Shown: one piece after another, positions 39,720 through 48,964 of the stretch
Layout of the letters: the number at the start of each line of letters is the position of its first letter
Numbering within the stretch: position 1 is the stretch's first letter
DNA from: Ignavibacteriota bacterium
GTDB taxonomy: Bacteria; Bacteroidota; Ignavibacteria; Ignavibacteriales; Ignavibacteriaceae
Direction of reading: 5' to 3'
DNA: 64,000 nucleotides
Assembly: GCA_013285425.1 (NCBI GenBank)
Contig: CP053447.1
Span: forward strand, 250,954-314,953
The notes under the pieces: model-generated
What the model saw: only the letters and a program-made list of their open reading frames with translations
Told to the model about the DNA's origin: nothing
The model's database searches: none
Program-made: the position numbers and the translations under genes

Positions 39720-39755
39720 GCTGGTCTTTGTTCAAACTGCATTGACCAGCTTATA
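39720..39755 (+). terminator. possible terminator after the subtilase
   Basis: A 7-bp stem GCTGGTC/GACCAGC with a 17-base loop and the tail TTATAATTA. The stem is perfect but the tail is only moderately T-rich, so the assignment is tentative. Confidence 0.45.
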
Positions 39756-39827
39756 ATTACCTTGATTTTCAAACCTTCAGGTGATAAAATTCTAAGTTAA
39801 ATTTATAAAACTATAAAGGAGATAAAA

Positions 39828-41801
39828 ATGTCTTTAAGGAATTCTATTTATTTTGCTGCCTTATTAACATTTCTGATAACAGCCTGTTCAACTGAACACT
39901 CAAAAATTGTTATTGCTGAGTATGATGATGTAAAAATAAGAATGGATGAGTTTGAAAAGGCTTATACAAAAAATGTTGGAAATTTAGAAGCCGCTGCTAA
40001 AGATAGTTTTAGTAATTATAAAAACTTTGCTGAGCTTTATACTAACTTCAGAATGAAGCTTGATGATGCTAAGTTACGCGGTTATCAGAATGATTCTGAA
40101 TTAAACGAAGAACTTCAAAACTATAAAAAACAAGTTGGTTCATCGTACATACTGGAAAAGTATCTTGTAGAACCGAATGTAAAAGACTTGTATGAAAGAA
40201 GAAAAACTGAAATCAGGGCAAGTCACATAATGATTAGACCTGATTCATCAGGTGAACTTGCTGCACGAAATAAAACTCAGGCGATACTTGACAGCATAAA
40301 AGCCGGACAGTCATTTGAATCAATGGTTCAGAAACATACACAGGATAATTTTTCTAAATCCAAGGATGGTGATATTTTTTATTTCACTGCCGGACAATTA
40401 CCGTTTGAATTTGAAGATGCCGCATATAATACACCCAAAGACAGTGTTTATCCGCAAGTAGTTCAGACACGTTTCGGTTTTCATATTATTAAAGTTACTG
40501 ATATTAAACAACGAATTCCTAAAATCAGAGTAAGCCACATTTTAATCAGTTACTCAAACCCGGATGGGACTGTTGATACTGCAGCCACTTACGCTACAAT
40601 GGATAGTGTACTGGCAGAACTTAAAGCAGGCAAGGATTTTGGTGAAGTTGCAAAAAGATTTTCAGATGATACCGGTACAAAAGATAAAGGCGGTGATCTT
40701 GGATTCTTTGAACGTAGAATGATGGTGCCTGAGTTTGATGAAGCAGCTTTCAATCTTGGAGTCGGGCAGGTTTCGGATGTTGTAAAAACAAGTTTTGGAT
40801 TACATGTTATCAAACTTACTGAAAAACAATCTTATCCGACTTTTGAAGAAGATAAAGAAAACTTGAAGAATATTCTTAAAAGATCGCGTTATAATGATCT
40901 TTATACCGAATTAGTCGAAGACTTTAAAAAAGAATTTAATTTCAAAATTGATGAAAATGTCTTTCATCAGTTATTAGATCAAAATGATTCAACTATTATC
41001 GGCGGTGAATTAAAAAGTGGAGAAGCTCTTGGTAATAAAACTCTCTATTCCTTTGCAAATAACGCTGTTAGTGTTAATAATTTTTATTCCAGATTAAAAA
41101 CAGATACCGAATTTACCGGCAAAAGGTTTAACGCTGATTATTTGAACAAAGCAATAAGTAAATATGCTGATCAGCAAGTGCTTGAAGAAAAATCAAAAAC
41201 ATTGGATAAAACTGATCCACAGTTTGCAGAACTGATGAAAGATTATCAGAATGGAATTTTTATATTCAAACTTCAGGAAGAAGAAGTCTGGAATAAAGTA
41301 AAAATCGATAGTGTTAAGCTTTTGGATTTCTATCAAAAGAATATGGAGAAATATAAATGGGACGACAGATTGGCATTTACTGAAATATTTGCCAGAAGAG
41401 ATTCTGTAATCAGACATTATTATGATCTGTTAAAGTCAGGTGAAAATTTTGATTCACTTGCTGCCAAAACTGAGCGCCCAAATATGAAAGAAAAACATGG
41501 TAAGTATGAACTTCAAACTATTAGTTCAGATTTATCAAAGATTGCAAATGGCTTATCAAAACCCGGGGATTATTCGGAGCCTGTGCCAAACCAGGGCGGT
41601 TTTTCTATAATCAGATTGGATAAGAAAGATCCTGCAAGATTAAAAACTTTTGAAGAAGCAAAAGCAGAAGTGTCGGGTGCATTTCAGGAATATGAAAGCA
41701 AACGACTTGAAAATGAATATATTGATTCGTTAAAGAAAAGATATTCACCGGTAATTAATTATGATCAATTGCGTAAGGCTTTTACACAATACAATAAATA
41801 G
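39828..41801 (+). CDS. lipoprotein peptidyl-prolyl isomerase with two parvulin domains
   Basis: A 657-residue lipoprotein (lipobox LITAC, Cys20). Two parvulin (PpiC) domains are seen, around IRASHIMIRP and IRVSHILISY, each ending in a GFHIIKV or GLHVIKL segment. A long helical C-terminal region follows. It probably assists folding of envelope proteins as a PrsA/SurA-type chaperone. AAAGGAGATAAAA precedes the ATG. It is the first of three parvulin-like genes in one operon and overlaps the second by 41 bases. Confidence 0.92.
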   Translation: MSLRNSIYFAALLTFLITACSTEHSKIVIAEYDDVKIRMDEFEKAYTKNVGNLEAAAKDSFSNYKNFAELYTNFRMKLDDAKLRGYQNDSELNEELQNYKKQVGSSYILEKYLVEPNVKDLYERRKTEIRASHIMIRPDSSGELAARNKTQAILDSIKAGQSFESMVQKHTQDNFSKSKDGDIFYFTAGQLPFEFEDAAYNTPKDSVYPQVVQTRFGFHIIKVTDIKQRIPKIRVSHILISYSNPDGTVDTAATYATMDSVLAELKAGKDFGEVAKRFSDDTGTKDKGGDLGFFERRMMVPEFDEAAFNLGVGQVSDVVKTSFGLHVIKLTEKQSYPTFEEDKENLKNILKRSRYNDLYTELVEDFKKEFNFKIDENVFHQLLDQNDSTIIGGELKSGEALGNKTLYSFANNAVSVNNFYSRLKTDTEFTGKRFNADYLNKAISKYADQQVLEEKSKTLDKTDPQFAELMKDYQNGIFIFKLQEEEVWNKVKIDSVKLLDFYQKNMEKYKWDDRLAFTEIFARRDSVIRHYYDLLKSGENFDSLAAKTERPNMKEKHGKYELQTISSDLSKIANGLSKPGDYSEPVPNQGGFSIIRLDKKDPARLKTFEEAKAEVSGAFQEYESKRLENEYIDSLKKRYSPVINYDQLRKAFTQYNK

Positions 41802-42594
41802 TATTATTTTATTTTCGGTTGTTCTGATATTTGTAAGTTGTTCAGAAAAAAAACAGAAAACAGAATATATAGCACGTGTTAATAATTCCTATCTAACCAG
41901 AGAAGTTTTTGCTTCTCTGGTTGATACTTCAGGAATTACAACTGAAGAAAAAGACAATGCTGTTAAATTATGGGTGTACGATGAATTACTTTATCAGAAA
42001 GCCGTTAGTGAAGGAATTACAAAAGAAGAAGTTTTCTTAAGGATTATAAATGATTCCAGAAGAAAATTAGCCGGTTCTATTTACATTAATAATTTAATTG
42101 ATGATGAAGATTTTGATATTTCGGATGATGATCTTGCTGAGTATTATGAGAAAAACAAATTATACTTCAGAGCTGATGAAGATTATTTTAAGCTTAATAA
42201 GATTTATTTTAATAATGAAGACAAAGCAATTAAATTCAGGAATATTGCTGTTGAGTCAGGCTGGCAGAACGCTTTGAACATGTTTGAAAACGACCTGTCC
42301 GTTATCAATAAAATAAATCTGCAGGTAGTAAAAGAATCCAATCTTTATCCTGTTCAGATTTCAAAAATAATGAAGGATTTTTATCCTCAGGAAATAAGTG
42401 TTGTTATTTCAGAAAAACCCGGAACTTATTCTTTAGTACAGTTTATTGCCGGATATACAAAAGGATCAGAATTACCTTTTGAATCTATTAAAGAAGAAGT
42501 AACTAACAGATATAAAGCAGAGTTGAAAACGAAAGCAATTGAAAACCACATAAAAGAACTTTACACAAAGAATGATATTGAGATAAAAAAATGA
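41761..42594 (+). CDS. SurA/PrsA-like chaperone lipoprotein lacking a clear parvulin core
   Basis: A 277-residue lipoprotein with signal peptide and lipobox IFVSC (Cys27). It has the SurA-like N-terminal helical arrangement (YIARVNNSYLTREVF, then KLWVYDELLYQKA). The central region is parvulin-sized but lacks the strong motifs, so it may be a chaperone without isomerase activity. Its start lies inside the upstream gene and its TGA overlaps the next ATG, so all three genes are translationally coupled. Confidence 0.82.
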   Translation: MINCVRLLHNTINSIILFSVVLIFVSCSEKKQKTEYIARVNNSYLTREVFASLVDTSGITTEEKDNAVKLWVYDELLYQKAVSEGITKEEVFLRIINDSRRKLAGSIYINNLIDDEDFDISDDDLAEYYEKNKLYFRADEDYFKLNKIYFNNEDKAIKFRNIAVESGWQNALNMFENDLSVINKINLQVVKESNLYPVQISKIMKDFYPQEISVVISEKPGTYSLVQFIAGYTKGSELPFESIKEEVTNRYKAELKTKAIENHIKELYTKNDIEIKK

Positions 42595-43862
42595 AAATAA
42601 AATTATTAGCAATTCTTATCTTATTCACTTTAACATTACACGCTCAGGAAACACTTGATAAAATTGTTGCAGTGGTAGATAATGAAATAATTCTGAAAAG
42701 CGAACTTGATTTTCAGATTAGTGTTTTTGCATCGCAGCGACAGCTGGATCCAAACACACCGGGTTTACGTAATCAGATTTTAAATTCAATGATCGAGGAA
42801 AAACTAATTTATGCTCAGGCTGATCTTGATTCGATAACAGTTTCAGAAGATGAAATAAATCAGAGAATTGATTATCAGATTAATATATTTACACAACAAT
42901 ATGGTTCTGTTGCCAACATAGAAAAAATTTATGGCATGAGCATAGATAGAATTAAACGTGAGCTAAGGGATGAAGTCAGAAAAAGTCTGATGTCTCAACG
43001 TCTGCAGGAAAAGAATTTCGGAAAGGTACAGGCAACCAGAAGAGAAGTTGAGGAATTCTTTAATACTTATAAAGACAGCATTGGCATGATACCGGAAAAG
43101 GTAACAATCTATCATATTTTTCAGAATCCTAAAGCAAGTGAAAAATTAAAAAAGAAATTTTATGATAAAGCATTAGCTTTACTCGATTCGATAAAAGCAG
43201 GTAAAGATTTTTCTGAACTTGCAAGAAAATATTCTGATGATCCCGGCAGTGCTGCACAAGGTGGTGATCTTGGATTTGTCAAAAAAGGCGTATTCTATCC
43301 CGAGTTTGAAGAGGCGGCATTTAAACTTAATGTTGGTGAAACATCCGGTGTTGTTGAATCACCGGTTGGATTTCATATAATTCAGATGCTTGAAAAACGA
43401 GGTGAGTCTGTTAATACCAGACACATTTTAATAAAGATAAAAGCTGATGAAGATGCAGATTTGAAAACAATTGACTTTCTCAGCGAAATAAGAGACAGTA
43501 TACTAAAGGGATTCGGAACTTTTCAGGATTATGCTAAGAAGTATAGCGAAGACAAAGAAACTGCTCCATTTGGCGGTGAACTTGGAACATTTTATATGAA
43601 TCAATTGGATAAAGCTTTACTTGATGCTGTTGGAAAATTAAAACAGGGTGAAATCGGTTATCCGAGAAGACTTGAATATGCACCGGGCACTTATGGCTAT
43701 CATATTGTATGGCTTAAATCCCGCGTTCCGCAGCATAAAGCAAGTCTTGAATCAGATTATTCTGAAATTAAAAAATTAGCTGATGATTTTAAAAAACAGA
43801 ATGAATACAATAAATGGATAGCAGAAATTAAAAAGAAAATTTTCTGGGAAGTAAGAATTTAA
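42591..43862 (+). CDS. surA: periplasmic peptidyl-prolyl isomerase SurA-like
   Basis: A 423-residue exported protein. The signal peptide ends LTLHAQ, followed by the typical SurA start ETLDKIVAVVDNEIILKSEL. Two parvulin domains are visible, around VTIYHIFQNP with GGDLGFVKKG, and around VNTRHILIKI with GGELGTF. The family guides unfolded outer-membrane proteins across the periplasm. It is coupled to the upstream lipoprotein genes by an ATGA overlap. The symbol is by domain order and N-terminus; orthology is likely but not proven. Confidence 0.88.
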   Translation: MKIKLLAILILFTLTLHAQETLDKIVAVVDNEIILKSELDFQISVFASQRQLDPNTPGLRNQILNSMIEEKLIYAQADLDSITVSEDEINQRIDYQINIFTQQYGSVANIEKIYGMSIDRIKRELRDEVRKSLMSQRLQEKNFGKVQATRREVEEFFNTYKDSIGMIPEKVTIYHIFQNPKASEKLKKKFYDKALALLDSIKAGKDFSELARKYSDDPGSAAQGGDLGFVKKGVFYPEFEEAAFKLNVGETSGVVESPVGFHIIQMLEKRGESVNTRHILIKIKADEDADLKTIDFLSEIRDSILKGFGTFQDYAKKYSEDKETAPFGGELGTFYMNQLDKALLDAVGKLKQGEIGYPRRLEYAPGTYGYHIVWLKSRVPQHKASLESDYSEIKKLADDFKKQNEYNKWIAEIKKKIFWEVRI

Positions 43863-43881
43863 GTAAAACAAAAGGCTAAAA

Positions 43882-44883
43882 TTGAGCAATCTAAACTCCG
43901 GTAAAGAAGATGTTCTGTTAGTAGAACAGTTAAATAAAAAAGTTAATGAGATTAAAACTGAAATTTCCAAAGTAATAGTTGGTCAGAGTTCTGTTATAGA
44001 CCACCTGATTATAGCGCTGCTTTCACGAGGACATTGTCTGCTTGTAGGCGTACCGGGTTTAGCAAAAACTTTATTGATCAAAACACTTGCAGAGGTTTTG
44101 GATTTAAAATTCAGCAGAATTCAATTTACACCTGATTTGATGCCAAGCGATATTACCGGAACTGAAATTCTGGATGAAGACACTATAACAAAGCAAAGAA
44201 ATTTCAGATTTATATCAGGACCAGTTTTTGCCAATATCATTCTTGCTGATGAAATTAATAGAACTCCGCCAAAAACACAGGCTGCATTACTTGAAGCAAT
44301 GCAGGAACATAAAGTAACTGCTGCCGGAAAAACTTATCAGCTTCCTGAACCGTTTTTTGTTTTAGCAACACAAAATCCGATTGAGCAGGAAGGAACATAT
44401 CCTTTACCAGAAGCCCAACTGGACAGGTTTATGTTTAATCTTTGGTTAGATTATCCCAGTGCTGAAGAAGAGGTTAAAGTTGTTCAGACAACAACAAGCC
44501 AGTATAAAGCAGAGCTAAACAAAGTTGTAGCAGCTCAGGAAATAATTGATTATCAGAAACTTGTGTTAAAAGTACCGGTTGCATCAAATGTAATTGAGTT
44601 TGCGGTTAAAATCTCTAATATGACAAGACCTGTAAACGGTTATGCACCTAAATATGTTAAAGACTGGGTTACCTGGGGTGCTGGTCCAAGAGCATCTCAA
44701 TATCTTGTACTTGCTGCAAAAACTAAAGCAATTGTTGAAGGCAGGTTTACACCTAATATCGATGATATAAAATCTGTTGTGCTTCCGGTGCTGAGGCACA
44801 GAATAATTACAAATTTTAGTGCCGAAGCTGATGGGATAACTTCTGTAGATGTAATAAAGAAAATTATTGAAGAAAAAATTTAG
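43882..44883 (+). CDS. MoxR family AAA+ ATPase
   Basis: A 333-residue AAA+ ATPase of the MoxR/RavA group. It has KVIVGQSSVIDHLIIALL, Walker A GVPGLAKT, Walker B ILADEINRTPPK, sensor 1 ATQNPIEQEGTYPLPEAQLDRF, and the lid domain. It starts at TTG 43882; no ATG occurs before the conserved N-terminus. MoxR ATPases act as chaperones that insert cofactors or metals, usually with a VWA/DUF58 partner; none follows here, since the next gene is convergent. Confidence 0.9.
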   Translation: MSNLNSGKEDVLLVEQLNKKVNEIKTEISKVIVGQSSVIDHLIIALLSRGHCLLVGVPGLAKTLLIKTLAEVLDLKFSRIQFTPDLMPSDITGTEILDEDTITKQRNFRFISGPVFANIILADEINRTPPKTQAALLEAMQEHKVTAAGKTYQLPEPFFVLATQNPIEQEGTYPLPEAQLDRFMFNLWLDYPSAEEEVKVVQTTTSQYKAELNKVVAAQEIIDYQKLVLKVPVASNVIEFAVKISNMTRPVNGYAPKYVKDWVTWGAGPRASQYLVLAAKTKAIVEGRFTPNIDDIKSVVLPVLRHRIITNFSAEADGITSVDVIKKIIEEKI

Positions 44884-44889
44884 CTTCTT

Positions 44890-45942
44890 CTATAACTTTG
44901 CAATACTATAGTTTTTGTAAGCAAAATAAATTTCTTTTATAGCAGTTTTAAATATTGTAGCAGTTGGAACCGCAAGCAGCATCCCGATAATTCCGAACAA
45001 CTCACTTCCCGCAATGATTAAAAGTATTATAAAGATTGGATGGATATCAACACTTTTTGAAAAAATATATGGTTGTACAAAACCGTTATCAACAGTATAA
45101 GTTAAGATAATTACTAAAATAATTAATGGAACCATTGACAGATTACCGGTGATCATTATTGATAAAATAATTGCAGGTATGCCGCCGATAATCGGACCAA
45201 AATACGGAACAAGATGTCCTAAACCGGCTATTACACCAAGTGGAAGGGCATTTGGCAAACCTATTAAATAAAAACCAAAGCCAATAAATACTCCAACAAA
45301 TGCAGCATCAAAAATCCAGGCTCTTACAAATCTTCCAAGCTGAAGAGTTACTCTTTTAAGTATCCAATAAGACACTTCAAAATATTTATTAGGAACCTTG
45401 TAAATCAATCCCTTCTGTATTGCGTCAGTATCCTTTAATAAGAAGAAGGATATAAACGGTACAATTACAAAAAATGAAGCAATGGATACAATACTGCCGA
45501 GATAAAAAGTAAGATGACTTATCAGATCATTAAATGAAGTTGAAATAATATCTTCAGCTTTCTTTACCAGATTTCCCTTATCAAAAAAAGGAAAAATACT
45601 TAATAGCTTTTGTTCGATTATGTTAAGCTCTTCGTTAAGTGAAAAATCTTTTAATGCAATAACAAGCTGATCCATCTGATAGATAAGTTTTGGTATAACT
45701 GAAGAAAGTGCAAGATAAACTAAAAATGCAAACAGCAGGAAAATACTTAATGTTGAGATTGTTCTGGATAAACCTTTTCCTTCCAGTAAGCGAACAAATG
45801 GTGCAAAAATAAAACCAAGAAGCACTGAAAGTACAAACAGAATTACAACATTGCTTAATACATACAGAAGAAAGATAGCTGCTGCAATTCCGATAAAAAC
45901 AAAAAAGTAGTTGAATATTTTTCTATTTAATATATCGGTCAT
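44890..45942 (-). CDS. AI-2E family transporter (PF01594)
   Basis: A 350-residue membrane protein with about seven or eight hydrophobic segments. The typical core is IAGLGHLVPYFGPIIGGIPAIIL and the C-terminal stretch is DNGFVQPYIFSKSVDIHPIFII. The family includes proposed AI-2 exporters and Na+/H+ antiporters, so function is not decided by membership alone. It starts directly after the Nfu stop codon, with which it forms an operon. Confidence 0.9.
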   Translation of the reverse strand: MTDILNRKIFNYFFVFIGIAAAIFLLYVLSNVVILFVLSVLLGFIFAPFVRLLEGKGLSRTISTLSIFLLFAFLVYLALSSVIPKLIYQMDQLVIALKDFSLNEELNIIEQKLLSIFPFFDKGNLVKKAEDIISTSFNDLISHLTFYLGSIVSIASFFVIVPFISFFLLKDTDAIQKGLIYKVPNKYFEVSYWILKRVTLQLGRFVRAWIFDAAFVGVFIGFGFYLIGLPNALPLGVIAGLGHLVPYFGPIIGGIPAIILSIMITGNLSMVPLIILVIILTYTVDNGFVQPYIFSKSVDIHPIFIILLIIAGSELFGIIGMLLAVPTATIFKTAIKEIYFAYKNYSIAKL

Positions 45943-46176
45943 TTAATTAATTGCTTCAATTCTTTTTATCGAAGGAACTTCGTTCATAATTGCTCTTTCA
46001 ACACCAGCTCGTAATGTCATAACAGAAAGCGGGCAGGTTTCACAGGCTCCAAGCAGTCTAACTTTAACTATTCCATCCTCAGTAATATCAACAAGCTCAA
46101 TATCGCCATTATCAGCTTGTAGAAATGGTCTGATGTTGTTTAGTGCTTTTTGTATTTCACTTCTTATCTGAGTCAT
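45943..46176 (-). CDS. NifU-like (Nfu) Fe-S scaffold domain protein
   Basis: 77 residues from ATG 46176 (a TTG at 46194 is possible). It is a complete NifU C-terminal domain: LNNIRPFLQADNGDIELVD, then GACETCPLSVMTLRAGVE with the CxxC that binds a [4Fe-4S] cluster. It works in Fe-S cluster delivery to apoproteins. The stop abuts the start of the AI-2E family gene. The Mrp/ApbC Fe-S carrier is about 1.6 kb away on the same strand, which fits a shared role. Confidence 0.92.
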   Translation of the reverse strand: MTQIRSEIQKALNNIRPFLQADNGDIELVDITEDGIVKVRLLGACETCPLSVMTLRAGVERAIMNEVPSIKRIEAIN

Positions 46177-46271
46177 ATTTTTGATCTGATGCAATTTGGC
46201 TTAACTTAGAATTATTATAATTTCCAAAAATATTTCAACAAACTGATTAACCGGTTAAAAACGAAATTGCT

Positions 46272-47540
46272 TTATTTAAAAACTTCTGCAAGTGTTTCTT
46301 CAAGCTGAGTACCTCTTAAAACATTTTCATCCCTGATTATTGTTCCGTTTTTATCAATAAGATATAAAGTCGGCCAGTGTACAATATTATATAGTTTGTG
46401 AATAGTCTGGTCTTTGTCATCTAAAGCCTGAGTCCAACTCATGTTATTTTCTTCAGTAAACTTTTTAAACTCATCCTCATTTTTAGAGTTAAACATCAGA
46501 TCGCTGCTAATGCTGATTATTTCAAATCCCTTTTCTTTAAACTTTTCATAAGCTTTTACGAGATTTGGAATTTCACTTAGGCAAGGTCCGCACCAGGTTC
46601 CCCAAAAATCTAACAGAACAACTTTACCTTTAAAATCCGAAAGCATCCTTTTTTCACCCTTGGTTGATATAAATTGAAAATCAATTGAAGGTTTACCAAT
46701 GATCTCTTTATTGAACTCAGCTGATTTTTTTTGTCTTTGATTCATGTCATACATTCTCTGAATAATCGAAGCTCGTTTACCATCTGGAATCTGTTCAGCT
46801 ATTTCAATAATTCTTTTAGAAGCTGATTCATAATAAGGCATTAAAACACCACTCAAAGCGGATTGAAAGGCAACGTAGCCTTTACCTTGTGCGTTTAAAA
46901 ACTCATAATCATCAGGAAATCTTTCTTTCAATTGATTGAACTCTTTTTCGAAATCATTGTACAACAGAAGCAGCTTTTCAAAATCTTTTTCGCCACTAAA
47001 TTTTTTCTCCCAAAACACGTAGCGTGCAATATGAAAATCCGGATAATCTTTAAGCTCATTTTCTATTTCATCAATGCAGGTTTTATTATCAGCGCCAGCC
47101 ATTATCAGAAAATCGATATTTCTGAATCTTGCCCCTTTGACGGGCTTACCGGAGTTATTATAAACATAACTTGTATAAGTTTTTTTATCATTAAAATCAG
47201 AGTTATTACCGTCGGTAAGATAGTATGAAAGCAATTCTGCTGAGTCCGGAATATTAATCTCAGCGGTAAAGATACCGTTTAAAGGTGACATATTGATTTC
47301 TTTTTTTCTTCCTTTATCGGGTTTAATAACATTTTGAAATAAGGACTCAGGTCCTTCTGATGAAGTTCCTTTTGTGCCCCAGTAATCAAACGTGTAAACA
47401 AGTATAATTTTAGAATCCTTTGTGAAAATATTTTTTCCGGCAGGGTCATATTTTAATAAGAAAGTTTTTCCGGCAACGGGTAAGGATTGAGCAGCCAATG
47501 AGAGCGAGAATAAGAAAAATAAAAAGATTATGTTTTTCAT
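46272..47540 (-). CDS. TlpA-like thioredoxin-fold protein, exported
   Basis: A 422-residue protein with signal peptide ending LSLAAQ. The C-terminal ~140 residues are a TlpA/ResA-type thioredoxin domain: FKGKVVLLDFWGTWCGPCLSE with the redox pair CGPC, then IISISSD, and the cis-Pro region HWPTLYLID. The long N-terminal part (DUF4369-like or unknown) is common in Bacteroidota proteins of this type. It probably reduces disulfides in the periplasm. A GAGGTGA site precedes the ATG. Confidence 0.9.
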   Translation of the reverse strand: MKNIIFLFFLFSLSLAAQSLPVAGKTFLLKYDPAGKNIFTKDSKIILVYTFDYWGTKGTSSEGPESLFQNVIKPDKGRKKEINMSPLNGIFTAEINIPDSAELLSYYLTDGNNSDFNDKKTYTSYVYNNSGKPVKGARFRNIDFLIMAGADNKTCIDEIENELKDYPDFHIARYVFWEKKFSGEKDFEKLLLLYNDFEKEFNQLKERFPDDYEFLNAQGKGYVAFQSALSGVLMPYYESASKRIIEIAEQIPDGKRASIIQRMYDMNQRQKKSAEFNKEIIGKPSIDFQFISTKGEKRMLSDFKGKVVLLDFWGTWCGPCLSEIPNLVKAYEKFKEKGFEIISISSDLMFNSKNEDEFKKFTEENNMSWTQALDDKDQTIHKLYNIVHWPTLYLIDKNGTIIRDENVLRGTQLEETLAEVFK

Positions 47541-47769
47541 TTTATCACCTCAATTGTTTTTAACTAATCTAAAATAAAGCTGATAAAGTTTAATTCCTAC
47601 TAATCCATTTAAAGATGCTTTTTATTAGAAAATATCTGAAGCTTCAGAAAACTTATTGTTATAGTAAGTTTCAGAATCAGGTAAAAAGAATTCTGAAGTA
47701 ATCTTTTTTTGCTTACAAGATAATATTCCTCATTTTTAATTATTAGAATAGTCTTTCAGAAGTCTGAAT

Positions 47770-48876
47770 TTAATTATTGTCACCAAGGTCTATTTCAATT
47801 TTGTCATCTGAACCAGTATTACGGATGTTTACCTGCTCAGTAAGTTTTCTAGATATATCCATTAATATTTTTGTTTCCTCTGCATCAGGAATAGCAAACA
47901 CCATCGGCTTTCCATTATCTCCGCCTTGTCTGATACGCGGATCAATAGGGATTCCACCGAGTAAATTTGTATTTAATTCTTTACAGATTTTTTCTCCTCC
48001 GCCAATTCCGAATATATCATATTTCTTTCCTGTATCAGGTGCGATAAAGTAACTCATGTTTTCCACTACTCCAAGTACCGGTACATTTACTCTTTCAAAC
48101 ATCTTAAGAGCTTTTCGGGCATCTATCAGCGATACTTCCTGAGGTGTTGTAACAATAACAGCACCGGTTAAAGGGATAGTTTGAACTAATGTAAGCTGTA
48201 TATCACCCGTACCCGGAGGCAGATCGAATAACAGATAATCAAGTTCACCCCAATCTACATCTGTCATAAATTGTTTGATTGCTCCGCTTGCCATAGGTCC
48301 GCGCCAGATTATCGGATCTTTTTCATCCACGAGAAGACCGATAGACATAAATTTAATTCCATAATTTTCGAGCGGTATAATCTTAACAGAATTTTCTGCC
48401 TGATAAACTTTTGGTTTGTCATTTGCCCCAAGCATTAACGGAACACTTGGACCATAAATATCTGCATCTATTAAACCAACCATTGCACCATCCTGTGCTA
48501 ATGCCACTGCAAGATTTACAGCAACTGTACTTTTGCCGACTCCGCCCTTACCGCTTGCAACTGCAATGGTGTTTTTTACTCCCGGCAGTATTGCATCCTT
48601 ACGCGGATCTTTATGAGTAGAAATATGTGAAGAGCTTCTTGCTTTGATGTTGAGATTAACTTTTTTTACTTCCTTGAAATCACTTTTTATCTGATCGGTA
48701 ATAGCATTTTTAATATCATCCGGATTTTTTGCTGTTACAGAAAGTTCTAAAAAAAGTTCTCCATCTTTTTGGTCAAACTTTTTTATTGAATTTAATGTTA
48801 TCAGATTAACATTTAATTCAGGGTGCTTTACATTTTTAATTGAATTAATCAAACTGCTTTTTGTTATTTCGGACAT
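47770..48876 (-). CDS. apbC: Mrp/NBP35 family Fe-S carrier ATPase (ApbC)
   Basis: A 368-residue protein: N-terminal MIP18/DUF59 domain (residues 1-90), then the P-loop NTPase with deviant Walker A ASGKGGVGKST, IDADIYGPSVPLMLG, and DYLLFDLPPGTGDIQL. The segment after VENMSYF, where many Mrp proteins have a CxxC, reads IAPDTGKKYDIFG and has no cysteine. Cluster binding may therefore differ. The family transfers [4Fe-4S] clusters to apoproteins. Confidence 0.9.
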   Translation of the reverse strand: MSEITKSSLINSIKNVKHPELNVNLITLNSIKKFDQKDGELFLELSVTAKNPDDIKNAITDQIKSDFKEVKKVNLNIKARSSSHISTHKDPRKDAILPGVKNTIAVASGKGGVGKSTVAVNLAVALAQDGAMVGLIDADIYGPSVPLMLGANDKPKVYQAENSVKIIPLENYGIKFMSIGLLVDEKDPIIWRGPMASGAIKQFMTDVDWGELDYLLFDLPPGTGDIQLTLVQTIPLTGAVIVTTPQEVSLIDARKALKMFERVNVPVLGVVENMSYFIAPDTGKKYDIFGIGGGEKICKELNTNLLGGIPIDPRIRQGGDNGKPMVFAIPDAEETKILMDISRKLTEQVNIRNTGSDDKIEIDLGDNN

Positions 48877-48964
48877 TATCTTACCTTAGAAATATGAATT
48901 GTATTAGATGTACTACTATTAAAATTTTTATGTGTCTTAAATTAAAATCACTTTAAAAAAATTC

